Of a stretch of DNA of 64,000 bases, positions 51,935 to 61,609 are shown in pieces. Where the stretch lies: positions 20,683-84,682 of the forward strand of contig JANBTT010000068.1 in the NCBI GenBank assembly GCA_027578915.1, written 5' to 3'. Both the position numbers and the translations under genes were made by a program. The notes under the pieces are model-generated. The model was not told the origin of the DNA. It was given only the letters and a program-made list of their open reading frames with translations, and searched no databases. The DNA is from Coemansia sp. RSA 1200 (lineage: Eukaryota > Kickxellomycota > Kickxellomycetes > Kickxellales > Kickxellaceae). Numbering within the stretch: the stretch's first letter is position 1; each line of letters starts with the position of its first letter.

Positions 51935-53335
51935 ATGAACCGACTAGTTACCATTACAGCATCAGAAATAACACAAAGCGCACGGACGCTAACAACAGCA
52001 GCATTGTCGTTGCCAACGCCATCGCCATCACTCAAGCACTCGCCTTCGGTGTCGCCAGCACCACCAACAGGAGAAACCGTGGTGATGGAAGGCTGGGCTG
52101 CAGGCAGCACAGACACAGACACAGACCAAAAGGGGAGCATTCTGAGTGGGCGGCGGAACCAGCAGACCGGAACCAAGCGCAGCCGAGTGGCAGTGGAAGA
52201 AAAGGACATAGCGGGTGATCAGACGGATCAAGCAAGCGCACAAAAGCAGCAACAGCATGGCGGCCGGATCACCACAAAGGAACGCAAGTATCCGTGCGTG
52301 ATCTGCGGAAAGCGGTTCACACGACCAAGTTCGCTAGCATGCCACCGCCGCATCCACACTGGCGAGAAACCACACAGCTGTGCGTTCCCCGGATGCGGGA
52401 AGCAGTTCTCGGTGCAAAGCAACTTGCGGCGGCATATGCGGATCCACGAGAAGGCGATGCTTACGCCAGCGATATCGGCATCGATTACCACTGCATCGAG
52501 CACACCGCTGATGGAGATGGCGGCCGAGCCGCTGAGCTTGGCTGCTGCTGCTACAGCGAAGCCCAAGCGGAAGGCGAAGGGTGCCGCTAAACAAACCGGC
52601 GGCAAGAGACAGAAATTGGCGCTCAGAAGACCCGAGCACTTGGCACCGCTGGGCGCGGATGACAAGCAGGCGGGGTGCGGAGACAGTCTGCAGCCAATGG
52701 CCATTGCCACAACGGCAACCACAGCAGTAGCCGGTGTGTTTGACTTCGAGCTCGAGAGCCTTGCGGCGCCCTGGCATTCGGCGCAAACGCTGCTGCCAAT
52801 AAGTGCTCATGCTGGCCCTGCCTTGTCCAGTGCGCCGCCGGCCCCCGATGCGCTGACGCTTGATCTGTCGGCAATGTACCAGCCGCAGCCACAGCCACAG
52901 CCGCAGCCATGTGCGCTGCCGATGCCCATGACTGCGCCCATAATGCACCACGGCAGCAATAACAGCAGCAGTGGGAACCATGGCCGCAGCCATCCGGGCT
53001 TTGCATCTCTGCTGGCAATGCGCCCGCTTGCATCGCCGTCGGCCGCCACCACATCCATTCCTCCGCTCGGCATCCACGCAGCCCACAGCCATAATCTGCA
53101 TAGCCACCATAATCTGCCAATCCACCCGCTCAGCGCCTGCCTCCCCGACGGCGTGTTTCTTGCCTCGGCGGATCCGCCGCCATCGCATCCGCCGCTGCCT
53201 TCGCTTCTGCTTGCGCCGTGCACGCCCACGCTCCCAATGTCGGCTGCCGCCGCCTACGCTGCTTTCCAGCCTACGCAGCTCCCGCCTCCGCCGCTCGTTC
53301 CGGATCCGCCGTTCTCGGCCTTTGGCTTCTTCTGA
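51935..53335 (+). CDS. C2H2 zinc-finger transcription factor (two fingers)
   Basis: A 466-aa protein. A tandem pair of classical fingers lies at about residues 119-175: YPCVICGKRFTRPSSLACHR (C-x2-C-x12-H-x3-H), a TGEKPH linker, then CAFPGCGKQFSVQSNLRRHM (C-x4-C-x12-H-x3-H). A basic stretch (AKPKRKAKGAAKQTGGKRQK) likely adds nuclear import. The remainder is Ala/Pro/His-rich with a PQ repeat, as in activation or repression regions. Start is the ATG at 51935; the upstream codon of the frame is TTG. The unusually long region upstream may control it. Confidence 0.9.
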   Translation: MNRLVTITASEITQSARTLTTAALSLPTPSPSLKHSPSVSPAPPTGETVVMEGWAAGSTDTDTDQKGSILSGRRNQQTGTKRSRVAVEEKDIAGDQTDQASAQKQQQHGGRITTKERKYPCVICGKRFTRPSSLACHRRIHTGEKPHSCAFPGCGKQFSVQSNLRRHMRIHEKAMLTPAISASITTASSTPLMEMAAEPLSLAAAATAKPKRKAKGAAKQTGGKRQKLALRRPEHLAPLGADDKQAGCGDSLQPMAIATTATTAVAGVFDFELESLAAPWHSAQTLLPISAHAGPALSSAPPAPDALTLDLSAMYQPQPQPQPQPCALPMPMTAPIMHHGSNNSSSGNHGRSHPGFASLLAMRPLASPSAATTSIPPLGIHAAHSHNLHSHHNLPIHPLSACLPDGVFLASADPPPSHPPLPSLLLAPCTPTLPMSAAAAYAAFQPTQLPPPPLVPDPPFSAFGFF

Positions 53336-53516
53336 CAATGATGCTTTTTTCTTTCTTTCCCTGTCCTGTCCTATCCTTCTCGTTTCGTTTCACTACTTTT
53401 CCTTTCTGCCGTTGTACACTGAATCAGATCAAATTCTCTCTCCCAGCTTCAATAAGGAATAAGGTGTTTAAAAGGAAATGATGTGAAGGAAAACAAAGCC
53501 CATCAGGCTTTTTCTT

Positions 53517-54140
53517 TTACTTCCCGTGCGACACTTGCTTGGGCGCACCATAGGCGTCGGGCAACCGCTCGATAGTGTACTTGTGATTAGTGATAAACAT
53601 AATAGGCACGCCGGGCACTTTCCGGATCCGACGCTTCAGATCACGATCGCAGGTGGCCACAATATAGCACCTGTGCTGCATAACACGATGGACAATGCAA
53701 TCATCGGCATACGTGCCCTTGTGCGAGCAAGCCAGGCGCTGGAACCGGGGGTCGCGGGCCACACGCAGAGCGATCCGGTACTTGGGTCCCAGCTTCTCCA
53801 GCTCCGCCATCACGCAGTCGGTGATGCAGGGCGTGCATTTGGCGTACAGGCAGTCCATCATCGCCTGCGTCAGATCCAGCTTGTTCTGCAGCGAAAAGTT
53901 TATGAAATTCGTGTCGACGATCACGTGGTACGGCGGACCAAGTGCTGTGTTGTACCGGAAGAACATCGCTGATGACTCGCGTTCCACGTGCCGTACCGCC
54001 TGCGAATCATCGTTGGCTGATGTTCCGTCCGCTGCCGATGCTGCTGCTGCTTTCTTCTGGTTCTGCTTCAGGCGCATGTCCCTGGGATTGATCATGCGCT
54101 TGACCTCGCCGAACTTGCGTGTCTTCTTTGCCTTGCCCAT
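53517..54140 (-). CDS. FCF1: rRNA-processing protein FCF1 (PIN domain)
   Basis: The 207-aa product has the basic N-terminus MGKAKKTRKFGEVKRMINPR typical of FCF1, a short Ala-rich insert, and a PIN domain from YHVIVDTNFINFSLQNKLDL to VPIMFITNHKYTIERLPD. Acidic PIN positions are visible in VDTNF, TDCVMAELEKL and ATCDRDLKRR. It acts in the SSU processome during early pre-18S cleavages. It is divergent to the bL31m gene across 472 bp. Confidence 0.97.
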   Translation of the reverse strand: MGKAKKTRKFGEVKRMINPRDMRLKQNQKKAAAASAADGTSANDDSQAVRHVERESSAMFFRYNTALGPPYHVIVDTNFINFSLQNKLDLTQAMMDCLYAKCTPCITDCVMAELEKLGPKYRIALRVARDPRFQRLACSHKGTYADDCIVHRVMQHRCYIVATCDRDLKRRIRKVPGVPIMFITNHKYTIERLPDAYGAPKQVSHGK

Positions 54141-54612
54141 CCTTTGCTCTGACCGTCTGGTTGTGTGTCTGAGGAGAGAAGATAACGCAGAAGAGTATGA
54201 ACAATGTAAATGTTAATGTAAGTGGAGTAAATGAACAAAACAGAAAACAGAAGCAAATGGAAGAGAAAGCGAGAAAAGGGCCATGAAATGTATGCTAGTT
54301 TTTTAATGTTGGCAGAATGAATGCGAAAAAATAAAAAAAAACCGCTTGATCGCAATCGTCTGATCAGATCGTGTGGTTGTGGGTGATAAGCAAAAGAAAA
54401 AAACAGGCAAGATCCCAGATGAGCAAACGCTATAGACTAACGCTAGCAGCCAGCACTGCCATACTGAAATCACTTTACCAAAACTTGTGCCTTTTCTTCG
54501 TTTGTTTTCTTTCCCCTTTCCACTCTGTTTGTCTAATCCACACGCATTGCCCCATCTATTTATTTATTTCTTCTTAATCTCACAAGCAGAAATCAAAGGA
54601 GCAATAATAACA
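54141..54612. other. Bidirectional promoter, FCF1 / bL31m
   Basis: 472 bp between divergent genes for a nucleolar and a mitochondrial ribosome factor. It contains a tgatcgcaatcgtctgatcagatcg stretch with internal symmetry near 54347-54371. No supported ORF. Confidence 0.45.
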
Positions 54613-55065
54613 ATGCGTAGCTCCGCACCACGGCTGTACAAAAAGGCGTCCAGCCTGATTCTTGCCAGCAAATGGAAACCGCGGGCAGCGGAGGTGGAGA
54701 CAGAGGCAGCGGTCGGCCAGCGCATCGCATCGGCAGGGCGGCACCCGGAGCGGTTCACCACGCAAATAGTGCTCTCCGACGGATCATCGTTCCACGTGCG
54801 ATCCACGGCGCCGCGCGAACAGGTCAAGATCACAAAGGACACACGGTCGCATCCGCTGTGGAACCCGCAGGTCGGTCAGCTAATCGACGACGAGGGCGGG
54901 TACCTTGCGTCGTTCCAGAAGAAGTTCCACGGGTTTGAGGATCTGTCGTTTTCGTTTGCGGATACTGGGAAGAAGAGAAAGAGCAATAAGACTAACGATG
55001 GTGGCAGCAAGCCTAAGGCGGCGACGCAGGAAAAGCCAGTGGCAGCAGCAAAGTCAAAGAAATGA
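54613..55065 (+). CDS. MRPL36: Mitochondrial large-subunit ribosomal protein bL31m
   Basis: A 150-aa protein. The basic N-terminus (MRSSAPRLYKKASSLILASK) suits mitochondrial import. The bL31 core reads IVLSDGSSFHVRSTAPREQV then KDTRSHPLWNPQ, close to yeast Mrpl36 in memory, followed by a Lys-rich tail (KSKK at the end). No zinc Cys are kept, as in fungal mitochondrial members. Start is the first ATG with a targeting-like peptide; the frame upstream is open without support. Confidence 0.8.
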   Translation: MRSSAPRLYKKASSLILASKWKPRAAEVETEAAVGQRIASAGRHPERFTTQIVLSDGSSFHVRSTAPREQVKITKDTRSHPLWNPQVGQLIDDEGGYLASFQKKFHGFEDLSFSFADTGKKRKSNKTNDGGSKPKAATQEKPVAAAKSKK

Positions 55066-55202
55066 ATAGCTTTCTTTCCTTCCTGGGGGTATATCGACTT
55101 TTCTTCTTTCTTTGTTATCCATATTATCATGCTTTAGATTTTTTCCCCTGTGATTTTCGCCATGCGATAAACTGAATGAAGGAAAGAAAACAAAGCCTAT
55201 CC

Positions 55203-57383
55203 TCAAAGCTCGACAAGCGGCCTGGCAGCGTCAGGCTCGTTGAGCACACGGTAGATGCGCGCAGACATCGCGTCACCCAGCCGACGGCCAGCAACCGCGG
55301 CGCCAGGCACAACGATATTGGCCAGCAAGCGCTCTCTTGCGGCCGATGCATCGGGCGGAATCGCATCCCACGCAGCAAACAGACTACGAGGCGTCGGGTA
55401 CGCTGCAACGATCGCCTGCGCAGCAGCTGCCGTGACGCGCGGAATCTGCGCCAGCGCCAGCGCCCACGACTCGCCCAGCCCCGCTCCGGTCCGCACCGTG
55501 GCCACACGCAGCGATCCCGCAACCTCGTCGGTGATGAAGCAGGATCCGGATCCGGTACCGGAGTCAAGTCCCCAGCCCCCATCGTCTTCGTCGTCGTAGT
55601 CTTTGCCCGCCCTGTGCGTTATCTCGTGGAGCGCTACATCGATGGTCGTGCGGCGCAGAAGCTTTCCCAGCGCCTGCGTGTCGGCGCACTGCGTGAGCCA
55701 GGCGATCCACGGACACGCAATCTGCAGCTCCACCAGCACCTGGTCCACGGCCTCCGCCGAAACCGCATCCACAGCTCCTGGCGCCGATGGCAACGGCAAT
55801 GTTGGGTTATCGGAGCCGCTAAGAAGCCGGCGCATCTGGCGCCCAAATTCACGCGTATCCGACGCAGCCGCGCTACGCAGCGCACGCTGCAGACCAACGA
55901 CAACAACAAACAACCTGGCAACGGCCATCGTGGCGCGCCAGATCTCCGCAAGCCGGCGCAGCCGCTTCGTGGCAACAAGGTCGAGAAACCGCGCACTCTG
56001 CAGAACAACCATCGCCGCAGCCTTCACCTTCCTCGCGGTTACCAGGTGCGCTGCAACTGGCACGTACAGCCGGATCGAGGGGTCCCATTTCCGCCGGTCG
56101 CGGATTTCCCACCGCACGCTCCACGCCGTGTCCCGTGACTCCTCCACCCTGCATTCGATCCCGTCCTCGCGCAGGTAATCGAGGACCCCGCCACGGGTGC
56201 CTGCACCTGCATCTGTACCTGCATCTGCTGTCATCGATCTGTGCTGCTGGGAAAGCGTCCGCGGCACAGGACTGCTTGCCGTGGCGCTTGCCGACCGCTG
56301 CACAATCGCCCTTGCTTGCCTACTACTACCGCTGCTTCCTTTTCCTCCTCCTCCTCCTCCTCCATCCAACTCGGCTATGCGCCGGTCGACCACCACTGTG
56401 ACGTCGCCGGCCACATCCTTTGCATCCATCTGCTTCTTGTTAACAGAACGGAGGTCTTTAGCGAACCGTCGTTCGCGCTCCATTTGCTCCCGATCGCGCT
56501 TATCTCTTTTGCGCGGTCTCCGCACGCCCGGGGTTGACGAGGGCAGAAGTGCGCTACTGCTGGGCAGATGAGGATGAGAATGAGGAGGTGGTGGTGGTGG
56601 CGGCGAGGTGCGCAGTTGCCGTTGAGCAATACTACTAGTATGTCGCACATGCGTCTGCATTGGTGGGTCCGAAGCCAATTCCAGACGCAGCTCTGCACCA
56701 TCGCCACCGCCACTAGTCAAGCCCAGGATCTCGCGCAATGACGATAACGAGGATGACGATGATGACGACGATGACAAGTACTCCGTCTCTACGCTATCGC
56801 TGTACCCGACACCCGCACCGGCATCAGCGGTGAGCCTCGGTCTGTGCGCAAAGAAATTGGTCTCTGGCGATGATAAGCGAAACGACTGGCAGTCCGACTC
56901 TGGCACCTCAGAACCAAGCAAGTGACCCCCATAGTTGGCGATATCTGGTTCCTTCCACCCATTTCCATCGCTATCCGAGTCCACCGTATAATACACGGGC
57001 GGCGGTGACGAAGGCAGCTCCATTAATGGGCTTCTTGGTACGCGAGACGGCGATTTTGTCGGGGGACTACTTCTCTGGCGTGGCGAGAAAAGCAAAGAGC
57101 TCGTGTGTAGCTGAAGGAACGGCGTAGATGGCAATGAGGCCTCCTCCTCCACTTCGTTGTTGCTTCTGGCTGGTGGCGACGTTCCTCTTCCCAGAAGCAC
57201 CGATGGCGACGGCAGCTCCGGAGTATCCGGCACCACGTTTACGCCTATCCTTCTGCTCGTCCCTGGCGTTATAGTCATTGCTTTAGTGTATCGACTACTG
57301 TTGATGTGGTCTGGTCCTCTTTCCATGTAGCTTTCGTCATCATCACTCACTGTTATAATCGACACATTGGGGTCCCTTTGCAT
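55203..57383 (-). CDS. EME1: EME1, partner subunit of the MUS81 endonuclease
   Basis: A 726-aa protein. The N-terminus has a SUMO-interaction-like motif (SIITVSDDDE, ~7-16) and a long Ser/Pro-rich disordered half. A basic block (RRPRKRDKRDREQMERERRF) precedes the ERCC4-like domain (LREDGIECRVEESRDTAWSV onward). The C-terminus has helix-hairpin-helix sequence (LALAQIPRVTAAAAQAIVAA). EME1 partners MUS81 in cutting replication and recombination intermediates and lacks the catalytic ERKxxxD motif itself; none is seen here. The nuclear role follows from family membership. Confidence 0.88.
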   Translation of the reverse strand: MQRDPNVSIITVSDDDESYMERGPDHINSSRYTKAMTITPGTSRRIGVNVVPDTPELPSPSVLLGRGTSPPARSNNEVEEEASLPSTPFLQLHTSSLLFSPRQRSSPPTKSPSRVPRSPLMELPSSPPPVYYTVDSDSDGNGWKEPDIANYGGHLLGSEVPESDCQSFRLSSPETNFFAHRPRLTADAGAGVGYSDSVETEYLSSSSSSSSSLSSLREILGLTSGGGDGAELRLELASDPPMQTHVRHTSSIAQRQLRTSPPPPPPPHSHPHLPSSSALLPSSTPGVRRPRKRDKRDREQMERERRFAKDLRSVNKKQMDAKDVAGDVTVVVDRRIAELDGGGGGGGKGSSGSSRQARAIVQRSASATASSPVPRTLSQQHRSMTADAGTDAGAGTRGGVLDYLREDGIECRVEESRDTAWSVRWEIRDRRKWDPSIRLYVPVAAHLVTARKVKAAAMVVLQSARFLDLVATKRLRRLAEIWRATMAVARLFVVVVGLQRALRSAAASDTREFGRQMRRLLSGSDNPTLPLPSAPGAVDAVSAEAVDQVLVELQIACPWIAWLTQCADTQALGKLLRRTTIDVALHEITHRAGKDYDDEDDGGWGLDSGTGSGSCFITDEVAGSLRVATVRTGAGLGESWALALAQIPRVTAAAAQAIVAAYPTPRSLFAAWDAIPPDASAARERLLANIVVPGAAVAGRRLGDAMSARIYRVLNEPDAARPLVEL

Positions 57384-58256
57384 ATCTCTGCTTTGAGTAT
57401 TCTATTAATGTTATAGCAAAGAAAACAAGGAAAATTAATTATCAAAAAGTGGAAAGTAAAATAGAAAAATAAAAACAAACAAACATCAGTTCTTGCCTTT
57501 TTTCCTCTTTTTGTTGATGATGATCGATGAACAAAAAAAAACTGCGCAAATTACTCGTCATCTTCTCCCTCCTCTATTTACTGATCTGATTTGCATTGTG
57601 ATTTCCTCATAATCATCCTGTTCCCTCTTTTCACAGTAATTCTCTTAATTCTTTAAAATTACTCCTAGAAATACAACCCTATACTTTCGCAAACAAACTA
57701 AAAACATTCCTTCCCAATTACAAACATGGTAAGACATTCAGTGTGTCAACATTTCCATTGCTTGAAAACACATCTACATATCAATTCTCCAAATACTTTG
57801 CATTTGTTTCCACATTCTAAACAATCATAAAGAGAGAAAGATGGCAAATATAGAGATAAAAAGTGCTGCACTATTTGCAATAACCACAACCATGGCAAAC
57901 TTGGTCTGTTTTTTTCTTTCAATACACATGTTAACAGCTATGTAATACAAGGAACCAATGATTAATATATTAATGTGATAACTGCAGATATCATACCCAA
58001 CAATCCAAAGTATATGCTAGTATGTTAGAGTTTACTCCACTTTATATTCTCACCTATCCTTACTACATAATATGATGATTGTATATCTCTGCACACAATT
58101 TTACTGTCATTCACAGCTTTTAATCATATCTAACTTATCACATGGCTAATCAAAGATTTGAATTAATGGCAATTTAATTCCTGCTACCACATGTGGTTGC
58201 TACAGTCAATGGGTCAGTTAGATGCCCTTATCATAGGGGCTATGATGACGTATGGT

Positions 58257-58287
58257 GATGTTAACATTTGATCCAAATGTTAACATC
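58257..58287. other. Palindrome with 13-bp perfect arms
   Basis: Arms 58257-58269 and 58275-58287 around a 5-bp spacer (gatcc). A weaker extension of the symmetry reaches about 58241 and 58298. It stands 14 bp from the 260-bp element and shares a 17-mer with 43526-43542. Confidence 0.85.
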
Positions 58288-58301
58288 ATATACACATCAA
58301 T

Positions 58302-58561
58302 GGAACTCCCTCTTAAACTCATTTTTAATTATTTTTAATAAAATAATTAATGGGCCATTTCTGCACCGAAACCTCCCTCGGGATCCGCCCCCACTTTCGG
58401 TGCAAGCTACCGAAAGACAACTCTTTCAGAGTCTTGAGGGCAGATCCCTTAACAATTTGATAATATTTAATATTTATATAGTATTTAATAATTTAATAGT
58501 GTTTAATAACTTGATAGTATTTAACAGTTTAATAGTATTTTTATACTTTTAGTTGATTTCC
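58302..58561 (-). repeat. 260-bp dispersed element, copy 2 (inverted)
   Basis: Reverse-complement partner of 43839-44098. Same length, three differences, all C/T, and a completely identical GC-rich core. The near identity between two AT-rich islands 14 kb apart points to recent spread or gene conversion. Confidence 0.9.
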
Positions 58562-59431
58562 AATATAGATTGATAGAATGGGCACCATTTATACTAAAAT
58601 AGGGTTTTATTTAGATTGATTCTTTAAAGTCTAATTTGTCTCTTGCTATATCACCTTCAGTGACCTAAATAAATATTCTTACATAAAGCTGAAAACTCAA
58701 GCCTAGTATGTTGCATATGGATTATTTCTACAAGAAAACTGTCTACTTTTCATGTAAATAATTTATATAAATAGTATAGTGCGCATACAGCATTTTCTTG
58801 CTTAATCTTCAGTCCAATTTGGATTCTAGCTTTTAAAATCGAAAAATATAAAATATTGTTAGCATGCCAGCTAATGCAGCATTGAATGCACACCTACCAA
58901 CATTTCTAGGAAATAGCAATGAGTGGCACGGGAGGTGCTTTGAAAGGAGAGTTCCCCTAGCCGTAACACAGAGATGCCGTGCTATTTGGGAAAAGGCCTA
59001 AACTCTAATGCCTTATTAGCTGTTTATCTATACTAATGGGAAAAACATAATCACACTATTAATCAAGGCCCATTGGCGGGATCTGATCATCGTGTTGTTT
59101 TTTTTTTCATCTAGCAAATTGTTAAATTTATTATTTTGTCACTTTTTGTTACGCAGTGCAAGTAGGTGGTATTTAACGTCTTCATTTTCTTCTATTTTAG
59201 CTTTTTCTTCCTGCAAGTTTATTTCTATATCTAGTGTTCATATAAATTCCACCTCTTTTTATCCATTTCATTTTATTCAATTTGTGTACGATTAAGAAAA
59301 TGACAAGGGTGCGTTTAGTTGCTACAGTAATATGAACACCTAAAAAATATAGCGGTCTCCTACGTCTGCTTAACCATGGAAATCAGCGACTAAACAATAT
59401 ACGTGTTTTCTTTTTCTTTCCATTATAGAGT

Positions 59432-60901
59432 ATGGCGACAGGGAATAAACATTCTCGCAAAAACGAAAGCTCAGATGAAGAAGAAGATATTGTAGTACCG
59501 ATAGACTCGCTAGTATCGTCCAACCCGAAAAAAAGGACGAAAAGGAAAAGCAAGAGCGCACATAACGGCAGTGTGGACGACTTTGTAGGAGCGCTGCTTG
59601 GTGACGATCCAAAGGAAGCGCCAAAGAAACGGAAAGTGAAGAGTAAGAAGAGAAAGCAAACAAGGGAGTCTGCGCGTGCTGTAGAGACTTGTGTAGTAGA
59701 AGAGGAGGAGGCGGTGGATCAGCTCCAGTACAACGACGACGATGTGGCGGATCTCTATGCGTGGGACAGTGATGATAATAGCGCTGATACCGTTGCGCAT
59801 CCTGCTAGGGAAAAGGGAGCCACTAGACCATCAGACTCCTCCAACCGCACCAGCGATAATACCGAAGAAAAAAAGGAGGAAGAGGAGGAAGAAGAAAAGG
59901 TGCTGCGCGCGGAGAGACAGCGTGTGCTGCGTCTGGCCATGGTTGCGGCGCAGGACAACGAGACCAATGCCAACGGAACCGACGATATTCCGCGCAACGA
60001 GGACGAGTGGTTTGATAGACTGGACGAGGAGGCGCAAGAGAAGGATGCGCGGAACCAGCGGCGGAGCAAGGAACAGCAAGGCGCCGACGATATCTACAGT
60101 AGCGGCGATGAGGGAGACATGTCCAGGAATATAGTTAGTGACCATGTAAAAGCCCACCACCAACACCACCAGAAGCAGCAGCAGCAGCCTCACCGTGCAG
60201 CGGCCGTTTCAAAGGAGAAGCGCGAGGCCGTGGGCAAGTTTCTTGCCATTGACTGCGAGATGGTTGGCGCTGGATTCAAGGGCTCTCGGGCCATTCTCGC
60301 ACGGGTATCGATCGTCAACTACTACGGACACGTTGTGATGGACACCTTTGTGAAGCCACTGGAACCGGTCACCGACTACCGCACCTGGGTGTCGGGGATC
60401 CGCAAATCAGATCTGGAGAATCCCGGCGTGCCCCATTTTCGGGACGTGCAGGCACGGGTGGCCGATCTGATCAAGGACCGCGTACTCGTCGGCCATGCAA
60501 TCAAGCACGATCTCAAGGCGCTTATGCTGTCCCATCCGGCCCCGCTTATTCGCGATACCTCCCGATACAACGGGTTCAAGTCAATGATGCCGCCTACCAA
60601 CGGTGCTACCTTTGCGCTGCGGAAACTGGCCGCCACGCTATTGAATATCTCTATTCAGGAGGGGGAGCATTCTTCGGTCACCGATGCAAAGACCACCATG
60701 CTGCTTTATCGCAAGGTCAAGGATGACTGGGAAAGGGAGTTGGCTCCTAAACGGTACAAGGCGCAGATTAAGAAGATTCGTACAAAGGAGCGGTTTGATC
60801 AGTTGCGTGCCGAGAGGAAAGAGGCGAATGAGCAGCAGCAATTGGCTCAGCGCCAAAGACTGCAGTTGAATCCGTATCAGTTGTCAACATCTAAGGAATG
60901 A
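59432..60901 (+). CDS. REX4: REX4-type 3'-5' RNA exonuclease
   Basis: The 489-aa product has a highly charged N-terminal half (Lys-rich, then acidic Glu run near 150) and a DEDDh exonuclease domain from about residue 270: FLAIDCEMVG with D274 and E276, VGHAIKHDLKAL with D360, and HSSVTDAKTTMLLY with H413 and D418. The catalytic set is complete. REX4 homologues act in pre-rRNA processing at ITS1. The Gln/Lys-rich tail (EANEQQQLAQRQRLQ) is poorly conserved in the family. The ATG follows a strong polypyrimidine-AG, so a leader intron is possible. Confidence 0.95.
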   Translation: MATGNKHSRKNESSDEEEDIVVPIDSLVSSNPKKRTKRKSKSAHNGSVDDFVGALLGDDPKEAPKKRKVKSKKRKQTRESARAVETCVVEEEEAVDQLQYNDDDVADLYAWDSDDNSADTVAHPAREKGATRPSDSSNRTSDNTEEKKEEEEEEEKVLRAERQRVLRLAMVAAQDNETNANGTDDIPRNEDEWFDRLDEEAQEKDARNQRRSKEQQGADDIYSSGDEGDMSRNIVSDHVKAHHQHHQKQQQQPHRAAAVSKEKREAVGKFLAIDCEMVGAGFKGSRAILARVSIVNYYGHVVMDTFVKPLEPVTDYRTWVSGIRKSDLENPGVPHFRDVQARVADLIKDRVLVGHAIKHDLKALMLSHPAPLIRDTSRYNGFKSMMPPTNGATFALRKLAATLLNISIQEGEHSSVTDAKTTMLLYRKVKDDWERELAPKRYKAQIKKIRTKERFDQLRAERKEANEQQQLAQRQRLQLNPYQLSTSKE

Positions 60902-61432
60902 AAAACACCACCCCCTTCCATCTTTGTTCTGTTCATGGAATATTATTATTATTATTATTATAAAACCATGTTACTGCGCAAAAAGTAATTAAAAAGATGC
61001 GTGGAAGGTGGGTCTCGAGGACATGCTTTTTCGGCACATGGAATAATTATTTATAGCAGTTGGCAAGAATCGGTCATTTGAACAAAAATGAAAAGAGATG
61101 GAGAGGATAGGGAGGGATGCCAGGGTTGTTCAAAGGGGTGGTTAGTTGTGCATGTGCATAACTCCCCACACCAACTTTTTTATTATTTCGTTTAACAGAT
61201 GGAATTACATGAGAAAGGGAAATTGTAGAGAACGATCGTGTATTTATAATGTGTTTGTTAGCTACAAGAAAAAAAGCAAATGTAATGTCTAAAGGATACA
61301 GCAAAAAGAGGAGAATTGACTAGGAAATATACAGATAAAAGACAAGAGAACAGTTGAGCAGAAACCGGAGAATAAAACAGCTTTACACTCTTTATTTCAT
61401 TTCCAGTTCGATAACCAAAACTGATTCAGCAT
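60902..61432. other. Intergenic region with ATT repeat
   Basis: AT-rich with a (TTA)n run at about 60941-60962 just after REX4. Otherwise nothing supported. Confidence 0.5.
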
Positions 61433-61609
61433 TCACGAGTCCAGAGGAGGGAAGAAGTGGTTCTCCTTGACATGGTCGTCAGCAGCGTAAATGGAGTCGA
61501 ACACAGCGCCGCAGACGTTGCATGTGTAGTTGTAGAGTCTGAATACGCCGAATTGCTGCTGGGCATCCGGCACGAACCGGTACCGTGTGGCATGTACCGT
61601 GTCGCACAT
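61433..61609 (-). CDS. 58-aa C2H2 zinc-finger microprotein
   Basis: A 58-codon minus-strand ORF whose GC-rich codon use resembles the neighbouring real genes, in contrast to the AT-rich surroundings. Near its end is a single perfect C2H2 finger: C30-x2-C33-x12-H46-x4-H51 (YTCNVCGAVFDSIYAADDHV, then KENHFF). The N-terminus is short and mixed. Start and stop lie inside a locally GC-rich patch that coincides with the ORF. I know no orthologue; it may bind nucleic acid or act as a small partner of a larger complex. It may also be the last exon of a longer gene. Confidence 0.6.
   Translation of the reverse strand: MCDTVHATRYRFVPDAQQQFGVFRLYNYTCNVCGAVFDSIYAADDHVKENHFFPPLDS

Larger units (their letters stand above)
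57384..59431. other. AT-rich intergenic region, third island
   Basis: Two kb between divergent EME1 and REX4. It holds the palindrome at 58257-58287 and the 260-bp element at 58302-58561. An ATG followed at once by GTAAG at 57726 and an acceptor-like ctttccattatag at 59416-59428 could mark a leader intron of REX4, unproven. No other gene is supported. Confidence 0.5.
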
